Both the position numbers and the translations under genes were made by a program. DNA of 5,737 bases, from assembly GCA_964496705.1 (NCBI GenBank), contig CAZCBJ010000238.1:1-5737 (forward strand), read 5' to 3'. The stretch is from CAZCBJ01 sp964496705 (GTDB taxonomy: Bacteria > Chloroflexota > Anaerolineae > Anaerolineales > Anaerolineaceae). Under the pieces are notes generated by a model. It saw only the letters and a program-made list of their open reading frames with translations. It ran no database searches and was not told where the DNA came from. Below, piece by piece: positions 1 through 5,089 of the stretch (positions are counted from its first letter, which is position 1; every line of letters starts with the position of its first letter).

Positions 1-381
1 CTGAAGCTGCGCATACTGGGCGAGATGCACGGACAGTTGATTTATTACGAGCGCCCGGACAGCGACGCGCCGAAGCGTTCGGATTATTTCATTCATACAA
101 CCGATCGTCCCGCCGAGTTACAGGATGTCCTGGCAAAGGCGCTGGGGGTGAGGGGCACGGTGCGCAAGACGCGCTCCTTGTATTTGGTTGGCAATACGCG
201 CATCCATCTCGATCAGGTGGAAGGATTGGGGACTTTCATGGAACTGGAAGTGATGTTGGCAGATGGGCAGAGTGTGACAGAAGGGGAGAAGACTGCCGCG
301 GAGCTGATGGCCCGGCTGGGAGTGGCCGAGCAAGACTTGATCCGCGGGGCTTACATGGATTTATTGGAAGGGAAGGTCTGA
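1..381 (+). CDS. CYTH-domain protein (class IV adenylate cyclase / thiamine triphosphatase-like), 5' partial
   Basis: The reading frame is open from base 1 and ends with TGA at 379-381. It enters the window as LKLRILGE before the first internal Met at base 25, and those residues fit the family, so the true start lies outside the window and the ATG at 25 is internal. CYTH proteins fold as a triphosphate tunnel and act on ATP, thiamine triphosphate or inorganic polyphosphate with a divalent metal. Visible family marks are the basic strand LKLR, the strand LIYYERPD, then VRKTRSLYL, and the diagnostic block NTRIHLDQVEGLGTFMELE, which holds the late Arg, His-Leu-Asp and the Glu-x-Glu metal-binding strand. 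The N-terminal ExExK signature would be in the missing part. The gene converges on crtB with 10 bases between stop codons, so there is no functional link to carotenoids by operon. The substrate cannot be told. The domain assignment is firm. Confidence 0.85.
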   Translation: MKLRILGEMHGQLIYYERPDSDAPKRSDYFIHTTDRPAELQDVLAKALGVRGTVRKTRSLYLVGNTRIHLDQVEGLGTFMELEVMLADGQSVTEGEKTAAELMARLGVAEQDLIRGAYMDLLEGKV

Positions 382-386
382 TGGAT

Positions 387-420
387 AGATTTCAACGCAA
401 CCTGGGCAGGCGTTGAATCT
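387..420. terminator. Stem-loop at the junction of two convergent genes, possible bidirectional terminator
   Basis: TTCAACGC (391-398) and GCGTTGAA (410-417) are perfect 8-bp inverted repeats around an 11-base loop. Allowing one bulged T, the arms extend to AGAT (387-390) and ATCT (417-420). The structure lies just after the CYTH stop and contains the crtB stop codon (392-394). There is no clear U-tract on either side, so it is not a classic intrinsic terminator. It may instead protect the 3' ends. Confidence 0.35.
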
Positions 421-1291
421 TCCACAGGATAGCGGGAAGCAGGCGCATCTTCTGCCAGGCGCTGGTATGGGCGCGCTTGTTATTCACCTGGTAGTGGAGG
501 CGCTCGATTTCATCCAGAATGGCAGCATAGAGCAAGGCTGCCGCGCCAACTGCAGGTCGGGCAGCCGGGTGCAGCAGGTTGATGCCAGGCAGCGATTGCG
601 CGTATAAATCCCGGGCGCGTTGGATTTCAAAGCGCATGAGCTGGATGAATCGTTCATCAAATACGCGTTGCTCCACATCTTCCAGACTGAGGTCAAAACG
701 CTGCAAATCCTCAAGGGGCAAGTACACCCGCCCGCGATCCAGATCCTCACCCACATCCCTCAGGATGTTGGTGAGCTGCAGCGCCATGTCGAGCTGGATG
801 GCGAATGGTGTAGCCTGTTCAAAGCTGACGCCCTTCGCCAGGCCAATGATGGGAATGGAGAGCAAGCCGACCGTGGAAGCTACGTGATAGCAATAAAGCT
901 GCAGATCATTCCAGGTCTGAAAAGGACTGAATTCCAAGTCCATGCGCACACCGTCAATCAATTCCTGCTCATACTGCGGGTTCACACCGTACTGATCGCG
1001 CACGCAAGCCCATAACAGCAAGGTGGGGTGGTCCTGTTCAGCGCACGGCCGCTTGACCAGCGACTGCCAGTTTTCCACATCGGCCATCGTAGCTTCCCGC
1101 CGGTCAACCAGGTCGTCGGTTTCACGGCAGAAGGCGTACAGCGCGCGAATGGCTGCACGCGGTGCTTCGGGAAGTAACCCGGTGGCAAAGAAAAAGGTCT
1201 TGGAATGTTTACGGATGATCCGCTCGTTTTCAACTCGCGCGATCGGATTGTTGAGAAAGACGCTCATCATGAAATCCGAGTGTGTGTTCAT
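392..1291 (-). CDS. crtB: Phytoene synthase (15-cis-phytoene synthase, squalene/phytoene synthase family)
   Basis: The enzyme condenses two geranylgeranyl diphosphates head to head through prephytoene diphosphate to 15-cis-phytoene, the first committed step of C40 carotenoids. It acts at the inner face of the membrane. Counting from the ATG chosen here (299 aa), the all-alpha fold shows the first Asp-rich motif in CRETDDLVD (about residues 55-63) and the second in QLTNILRDVGEDLDRG followed by RVYLP (about 172-191). Both Mg-diphosphate sites therefore have their aspartates. RKHSKTFFFATGLLP near the N-terminus is also typical. Length fits the family. The frame is open to a GTG at 1318, which has no visible ribosome site; ATG at 1291 has a weak GGA nine bases upstream, and ATGs at 1270 and 1267 are also possible. 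The gene follows crtI on the same strand with a gap of about 20 to 50 bases, so the two are almost certainly co-transcribed. Squalene synthase is less likely given the crtI partner. Confidence 0.93.
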   Translation of the reverse strand: MNTHSDFMMSVFLNNPIARVENERIIRKHSKTFFFATGLLPEAPRAAIRALYAFCRETDDLVDRREATMADVENWQSLVKRPCAEQDHPTLLLWACVRDQYGVNPQYEQELIDGVRMDLEFSPFQTWNDLQLYCYHVASTVGLLSIPIIGLAKGVSFEQATPFAIQLDMALQLTNILRDVGEDLDRGRVYLPLEDLQRFDLSLEDVEQRVFDERFIQLMRFEIQRARDLYAQSLPGINLLHPAARPAVGAAALLYAAILDEIERLHYQVNNKRAHTSAWQKMRLLPAILWKIQRLPRLR

Positions 1292-1340
1292 ACCAATAAT
1301 TCCGATTTCAGGAAACACAATTGTGCAGGAGTGGTCATTT

Positions 1341-2813
1341 TTACCCGCTGCCCTCGATCAGGTTTTCGGCGATGATCGAGGAAGACAACACGCCCGGCAG
1401 GCCCGCGCCCGGATGGGTACCGGCGCCCACAAAATAAAGGTTGTCATATTCCTCAGAACGGTTGTGGGGTCGGAACCAGGCAGACTGGGTCAGAATGGGC
1501 TGCACCGAGAAGGCTGCGCCCTGGTAGCTGTTCAATACGCCTTGAAAATGCAGGGGGTCGATATAATGCTCAGCCACCAGGTTGGCCCGCAAATCTGGCA
1601 GATAATTTTCTTCGAGGAATTGCATGATGCGGTCGCGATAGGGGCGCGCAGCCTTGTTCCAATCGATATCCGCAGTCAGATTGGGAATGGGAGAAAGCAC
1701 ATAGAAGGTTTCGCAGCCCTCGGGCGCTATGGACGGATCGGTGAGGGTGGGCATGTGCAGGGAAAGCGAAAAGTCATCCGCCAGCACTTTGCGGTTGAAG
1801 ATATCATTGAGCAGACCTTTGTAGCGTTCGCTGAGGATGATGTTGTGGTGGGCCAGCTTGGAATCCAGATAGCGGCGCTTGGTGCCAAAGTAGATCACGA
1901 ACAACGACATGCTGTATTTCAAGTTGGAGGTATAGGTGTACATCCATTTATGCCTGGGGAGCAGGTTGCGGTAAGTGTAGGCCACCTCGGCGTTGGAAAC
2001 CACCCCATCGGCACGCTGCAGACTGCCGTCTGCCAGGCGCACCCCGGCCACCTTGCGCCCTTCGCTGGCGATCTCAACCACCTCGCTGTTGAGATGGATT
2101 TTACCGCCCAGCTCGGTGAATAATCTGGACAGCGCATTCACGATGGCGCCTGTTCCGCCCAGCGCATAGAACACACCCCATTCACGTTCGAGGGAATGAA
2201 TCATGGCGTAAATGCTGGTCGAGTCAAACGGGTTGCCTCCCACCAGCAAGGGGTGGAAAGAGAACACGCGGCGCAGGAAATCATCTTTCACAAATTGCGA
2301 AACGTACTGGTAAACGCTCAGATAGGATTGCAAGCGGATCAAGTCCGGAGCGATGCGCAGCATATCGCTGATGTGCAGGAAAGGCTTGTCAGCCAGTTCA
2401 ATAAAGCCTTTTTCAAAAATGGCGCGGGTGGTGGCGATGAAGCGGGCGTAGCTCTCCACATCTGCCGGGTTGCGTTGCGCGATCTGCTGGCTAATGAATT
2501 GGGGATCGTTGTTGTAATCAAATGCTTGACCGGTGTGGTCGAAGATGCGGTAGAAGGGGTTGACCGGGACGAACTTGACATAATCCTCGCGTTTTTTCCC
2601 CGCTGCGGCGAAGATGTCATCGAACATGAACGGGGCAGTGATGACGGTGGGGCCGCCATCGAATTTGAAGCCGTTGATTTCGTATAGATAACCGCGCCCG
2701 CCCAGTTTGTCGCGTTTTTCATAGATCACCACTTCGTGGCCGCGCGCCGCCAGCCGGCAGGCTGCTCCCAGTCCGCCAAAGCCGCTGCCTATCACTATGA
2801 TTTTCTTTTTCAT
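1341..2813 (-). CDS. crtI: CrtI-type phytoene desaturase
   Basis: This FAD-dependent enzyme desaturates and isomerises phytoene toward neurosporene or lycopene, using phytoene made by the next gene, crtB. The 490-residue length is normal for bacterial CrtI. The N-terminus is the dinucleotide-binding fold: IIVIGSGFGGLGAA (residues 5-18, GxGxxG), the ribose-binding Glu at 32 in VVIYEK, then KLGGRGY and FKFDGGPTVI, all standard for the family. The C-terminus carries the second FAD signature, LYFVGAGTHPGAGLPGVLSS (about 459-478), which is the carotenoid-desaturase hallmark. The ATG at 2811-2813 is preceded by a good ribosome site, GGGAG, about 6-8 bases upstream. Number of desaturation steps cannot be read from sequence. 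Related carotenoid oxygenating or diapophytoene enzymes (CrtN, CrtO) share the fold, but pairing with a phytoene synthase favours CrtI. Confidence 0.94.
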   Translation of the reverse strand: MKKKIIVIGSGFGGLGAACRLAARGHEVVIYEKRDKLGGRGYLYEINGFKFDGGPTVITAPFMFDDIFAAAGKKREDYVKFVPVNPFYRIFDHTGQAFDYNNDPQFISQQIAQRNPADVESYARFIATTRAIFEKGFIELADKPFLHISDMLRIAPDLIRLQSYLSVYQYVSQFVKDDFLRRVFSFHPLLVGGNPFDSTSIYAMIHSLEREWGVFYALGGTGAIVNALSRLFTELGGKIHLNSEVVEIASEGRKVAGVRLADGSLQRADGVVSNAEVAYTYRNLLPRHKWMYTYTSNLKYSMSLFVIYFGTKRRYLDSKLAHHNIILSERYKGLLNDIFNRKVLADDFSLSLHMPTLTDPSIAPEGCETFYVLSPIPNLTADIDWNKAARPYRDRIMQFLEENYLPDLRANLVAEHYIDPLHFQGVLNSYQGAAFSVQPILTQSAWFRPHNRSEEYDNLYFVGAGTHPGAGLPGVLSSSIIAENLIEGSG

Positions 2814-2844
2814 ACAACTCTCCCGAACTGGATGTGTGCTGGGT

Positions 2845-2850
2845 AGTATA
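2845..2850 (-). promoter_or_regulatory. Possible -10 box for crtI
   Basis: On the minus strand this reads TATACT, five of six matches to TATAAT. It would give a transcript start about 25 bases before the crtI ATG. No convincing -35 box lies 16-18 bases upstream, so the promoter is either activator-dependent or not real. Read-through from the upstream carH promoter is an alternative source of crtI mRNA. Confidence 0.3.
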
Positions 2851-2891
2851 ACTGGTTTTTATGGCTGGCTGATTGTCTCTGGTGGGGCAGC

Positions 2892-2909
2892 ATGTCCTGT
2901 CAGGAACAT
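2892..2909. repeat. Imperfect palindrome upstream of crtI
   Basis: ATGTCCTG and CAGG-A-ACAT form inverted arms that pair over 8 bp if one A (2905) is bulged, centred on base 2900. It lies about 45-60 bases upstream of the possible crtI -10 box. It has no T-run after it. It could be an operator or a leftover of the end of the transporter gene. Confidence 0.3.
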
Positions 2910-2919
2910 CGGCCTGGCG

Positions 2920-3360
2920 CTAATCACATAACGCCAAATATGTTATGAAAAGAAAAGCCCGCACAAAGGCGCTGAAGACGCCTGGCGCCGAGCTGTCCAA
3001 TCTCTCGATCGACACACCCCCCGACGAAGCTACGGGGATATTTCCGCCGGTCAAGCCCGCCAGAGCGCGGGCGATGTGCAGCGCGGTCAGGCTCTGCGCA
3101 AAGCCCAGCAGCACAAATCCGAGCAGATGCCGAAAATGCTGATCAATAAAACCGGACGACGCCCGTATTTATCCGAAAGTCGGCCTAAAACTGGCGCGCC
3201 GACCAACTGGGTCAGCGCGTAAACCGCCACCAGCAGTCCAATCGCGGTGGCAGATGCTCCGAATTGCTCAGCGTAAAGAGCAGCAGCGGCAGAATCAGGC
3301 TAAAACCCAGCAGGTCGATGAACACGATCAAAAAAATGCTCAATCGCAGTCTTTGTTCAT
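2920..3360 (-). pseudogene. Decayed MFS (DHA1/Tet-like) transporter, frameshifted and truncated
   Basis: Reading the minus strand from ATG at 3358-3360, the native-looking protein can be followed only by switching frame. After MNK one base seems lost, since the frame in use stops at 3340-3342 while the next frame gives LRLSIFLIVFIDLLGFSLIL (TM1). A second shift near 3285 leads into YAEQFGASATAIGLLVAVYA and ALTQLVGAPVLGRLSDKYGR, with the MFS motif-A loop GRLSDKYGRRP. A third shift near 3125 leads to FVLLGFAQSLTALHIARALA then GLTGGNIPVA (TM3-TM4). The expected next segment is missing, the frame continues with a weak TM6-like SAPGVFSAFVRAFLF, and it stops at 2920. Only about 145 of some 400 residues remain. 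The old start lies 6 bases after the carH stop, so it was once part of a carH operon. Substrate unknown. The shifts are single-base losses, two in short homopolymers, so sequencing error could explain some but not the truncation. Confidence 0.8.
2927..2947. repeat. Short inverted repeat CATAAC-N9-GTTATG
   Basis: Perfect 6-bp arms at 2927-2932 and 2942-2947 are separated by nine AT-leaning bases. The repeat falls at the very end of the decayed transporter frame. A regulator site is possible but unsupported beyond the symmetry. Confidence 0.25.
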
Positions 3361-3366
3361 CTGAAT

Positions 3367-4320
3367 TTATCGATGCTGGAGCAGGATTTTTTCGATGGCC
3401 TGGATGGCTTCCGGCAGCGGGTGGTTGATGTAGACGGCTTTTATTTTCTCTGGCAAACGCAGCGTATGAAAAGCCGTGCCGCCCAGCACCAGATGAGGGC
3501 GAGGTTCGGGAAACCGTTCCAATACTCTATCAAGATCGACCAGCCTGTTGGCGTTTTCGACCCGCGTGGCAGAAAACATCAGCAGACTGGGATTCAACGG
3601 CAGCAACTTTTCCTCATAGCGATCCAGCGGCAAATCCATGCCCAGGTATTTAACGTCCCATCCCCGCCAGCGCAGTGAAGTGATCAGCATCAGCAGTCCA
3701 ATTTGGTGTGTTTCACCGGGCGCGCAGGCTGCAATGATCACCTGCCGATGGATGGGTGCGCCGGCTGCTGAGATCATATTCATCAGATGCTGCATGCAAA
3801 AATGTGATGCGAAATGTTCCACCGTAATGGGAAGCTCACCGCGATGCCAGGCTTCGCCCAACTCGACCAGCACCGGCTGCATTAATTTTTCCAAAACCTC
3901 GTCCATTGGATACAACGAAAAAGCGCGTCGAAGCGTATCTGAGGCGCGCTGATCGTCCAGTTTGATCAGTGACTGTGAAAACTCTCCCTGCAAATGATCC
4001 AGCGAAGCATACTGCGCAGGAGGCGTCTGGACGCTCGTATGATGCGCAGGATCTGTGCCTGCCGCGCGCAGTTCCTGCAAGTATTCGACCGCCCGGCTGA
4101 TGCTCATCCCGGCCTCAATCTGAGTTTTCAGCCAGCGCAAGGTCAATAAATCGTATTCAGAGTACAGCCGATATCCCTGTTGACCGCGTTGGGGAGTGGG
4201 CAGGCCGTAGCGACGCTCCCAGGCGCGCAATGTAACCGGTAATAATCCCACAATCTTTGAAATCGCTTTGATATTGTAGATCGGCGTATTTGAATTTCGG
4301 TTCTTGGTAAAAGCTTCCAT
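3367..4320 (-). CDS. carH: MerR-family B12-binding light-sensing repressor, CarH/LitR type
   Basis: Predicted repressor of carotenoid genes that uses adenosylcobalamin as a light sensor: in known members the dark, B12-bound tetramer binds DNA and light breaks the Co-C bond and releases it. The 317 residues run in the CarH order. A MerR winged-helix domain (about 14-85) contains IKAISKIVGLLPVTLRAWER then RYGLPTPQRG and YRLYSEYDL. A helical B12-cap domain (about 105-185) contains W158-H159 and E168-H169, the Wx9EH motif; His159 aligns with the light-state upper ligand of Thermus CarH. The Rossmann B12 domain (about 192-315) has ExHxxG as E203-T-H205-Q-I-G208 (lower axial ligand His205), Ser250, and GG at 280-281. 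ATG is preceded by AAGGA six bases upstream. It sits upstream of crtI/crtB on the same strand and diverges from an ECF sigma gene. B12-independent paralogues exist, but they usually lack these residues. Confidence 0.92.
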   Translation of the reverse strand: MEAFTKNRNSNTPIYNIKAISKIVGLLPVTLRAWERRYGLPTPQRGQQGYRLYSEYDLLTLRWLKTQIEAGMSISRAVEYLQELRAAGTDPAHHTSVQTPPAQYASLDHLQGEFSQSLIKLDDQRASDTLRRAFSLYPMDEVLEKLMQPVLVELGEAWHRGELPITVEHFASHFCMQHLMNMISAAGAPIHRQVIIAACAPGETHQIGLLMLITSLRWRGWDVKYLGMDLPLDRYEEKLLPLNPSLLMFSATRVENANRLVDLDRVLERFPEPRPHLVLGGTAFHTLRLPEKIKAVYINHPLPEAIQAIEKILLQHR

Positions 4321-4326
4321 TCTTGT

Positions 4327-4331
4327 TCCTT
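4327..4331 (-). promoter_or_regulatory. Ribosome binding site of carH
   Basis: AAGGA on the minus strand, six bases before the ATG at 4318-4320. It supports that start over later in-frame codons. Confidence 0.6.
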
Positions 4332-4352
4332 GATCATAAAAATAATTAAATC

Positions 4353-4381
4353 ATCTTAGCATGCAGCATGGGCGTTGTCCA
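4353..4381 (-). promoter_or_regulatory. Sigma-70-type promoter of carH
   Basis: Minus-strand TGGACA (4376-4381, five of six to TTGACA) and TAAGAT (4353-4358, four of six to TATAAT) are 17 bases apart. Transcription would start near 4346, leaving a leader of about 26 bases with the AAGGA site. This is the best housekeeping promoter in the window. Its -35 box lies inside the proposed CarH operator repeats, which would suit autorepression. Confidence 0.55.
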
Positions 4382-4405
4382 TTCTTTGTATAAAGTGTTG
4401 TGGAT
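4372..4405 (-). promoter_or_regulatory. Candidate CarH operator: three ACAA direct repeats
   Basis: Read on the minus strand, three 11-mers follow one another: ATCCACAACAC (4395-4405), TTATACAAAGA (4383-4393) and ATGGACAACGC (4372-4382), with one spare base (4394) between the first two. All share T at position 2 and ACA at 5-7. The Thermus CarH operator is three 11-bp direct repeats, which I recall as nTnTACAnnnn; the middle repeat matches it fully and the other two miss one position. The last repeat covers the carH -35 box. Assignment is by pattern and position only. Confidence 0.5.
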
Positions 4406-4413
4406 CAAGCCGA

Positions 4414-4427
4414 AGCGAGGTCTCGCT
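4414..4427. repeat. 14-bp palindrome in the sigma gene's upstream region
   Basis: AGCGAG and CTCGCT are perfect 6-bp arms around a 2-base centre. The site lies between the ACAA repeats and the TATAAT box of the ECF sigma gene, about 30-43 bases upstream of that box. This is where an activator or repressor dimer could act. It falls outside coding sequence if the sigma gene starts at 4469. Confidence 0.35.
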
Positions 4428-4456
4428 CCTGTAAAGAAGAATCAGAGGGGCTGGGT

Positions 4457-4462
4457 TATAAT
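4457..4462 (+). promoter_or_regulatory. TATAAT -10 box of the ECF sigma gene, likely leaderless
   Basis: A perfect TATAAT ends six bases before the ATG at 4469, so the predicted transcript start coincides with the start codon. No -35 match is visible 17 bases upstream and there is no TG extension. The only purine-rich stretch (AGAGGGG, 4444-4450) is about 18 bases from the ATG, too far for a normal ribosome site, which agrees with leaderless translation. Confidence 0.45.
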
Positions 4463-4468
4463 TATTTC

Positions 4469-5089
4469 ATGGCGCTGGATGATGAATTAACCCAGGTGAC
4501 TGCTGCCAGACAGGGAGACCTGGATGCGTTCAACGCCCTGGTACTGCACTACCAGGAGCTGGTTTTCAATGTGGCTTTCCGCATTCTGACCGATGCAGCT
4601 GCGGCGGAAGATGCCTCGCAAACCGCATTCCTGTCCGCTTACCGGCACCTGCCCGAGTTCCGCGGTGGCTCATTCCGTGCCTGGCTGCTGCGCATGGTGA
4701 CCAACACCTGCTACGATGAGCTGCGCCGGCGCAAGCGGCGCCCCACCACCCCGCTGGAACCGCTGGACAACCAGGATGGAGAAGAAATTGAGTCGCCTGC
4801 CTGGCTGGCGGATGACGGACCCGGGCCTGAGGAATTGGTGGATCAGAAAGAACTGGAACACGCCATCCAACATTGCCTGGATGATTTGCCGGCGGACTTC
4901 AAAGTGGTGGTGGTCCTGGTGGATGTGGAAGGCTTGGATTATCTCGAAGTCTCCCAATCGGTGGGAAAACCACTGGGGACGATTAAGAGCCGCCTGGCGC
5001 GCGCCAGGTTGCGCCTGCGCGACTGCCTGCAGGGGTTCTGGGAACTTTTGCCCGCGCAATTCCGTCTGAAATTCGAGGAACGCGAATGA
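4469..5089 (+). CDS. ECF-type RNA polymerase sigma factor (sigma-70 family, RpoE-like)
   Basis: Alternative sigma factor that directs RNA polymerase to a small stress or signal regulon. The 206-residue protein has only regions 2 and 4, as ECF factors do. Region 2 (about 18-91) has DAFNALVLHYQELVFNVAFR, the core-binding AEDASQTAFLSAYRHL, then FRAWLLRMVTNTCYDELRRR. An acidic linker (about 95-125) follows. Region 4 (about 128-187) has ALDDLP-like CLDDLPADFKVV, then YLEVSQSVGKPLGTIKSRLA, the helix-turn-helix, and RARLRLRDCL. I chose ATG 4469 because the family begins close to this point and it fits the TATAAT box; the frame stays open up to a GTG at 4400, adding 23 residues of no family likeness. 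The stop overlaps the anti-sigma ATG (ATGA), so the pair is translationally coupled. Divergence from carH suggests a role near the carotenoid response, but the target promoters are unknown. Confidence 0.9.
   Translation: MALDDELTQVTAARQGDLDAFNALVLHYQELVFNVAFRILTDAAAAEDASQTAFLSAYRHLPEFRGGSFRAWLLRMVTNTCYDELRRRKRRPTTPLEPLDNQDGEEIESPAWLADDGPGPEELVDQKELEHAIQHCLDDLPADFKVVVVLVDVEGLDYLEVSQSVGKPLGTIKSRLARARLRLRDCLQGFWELLPAQFRLKFEERE

Noticed and set aside
1023..2123. Long open frame of 366 codons on the plus strand
   Set aside because: It lies antisense to crtI and the start of crtB, which have full family motifs. Its product shows no recognisable domain, so it is a shadow of the GC-rich codons opposite.
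2196..2687. Plus-strand open frame of 163 codons within crtI
   Set aside because: Antisense to the N-terminal half of crtI, with no domain and no ribosome site that I can see.
2814..2890. CarH-type direct repeats upstream of crtI
   Set aside because: Only one poor match (TTATACT) was found and the neighbouring 11-base steps do not fit, so no operator is called there.
2953..2985. Terminator-like element with T-run on the minus strand (TTTTCTTTT) after GC-rich repeats
   Set aside because: The stem can only form 3 to 4 bp, too weak for an intrinsic terminator, and it lies within the decayed transporter frame.
4389..4394. Plus-strand TATAAA as a second promoter for the sigma gene
   Set aside because: No -35 box at a suitable distance, and it falls inside the ACAA repeats. 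It would start transcription at the GTG of a doubtful N-terminal extension; the TATAAT at 4457 is better placed.
4670..5059. Minus-strand open frame opposite the sigma factor
   Set aside because: It overlaps sigma regions 2 and 4, which are clearly coding on the plus strand; low-complexity shadow.
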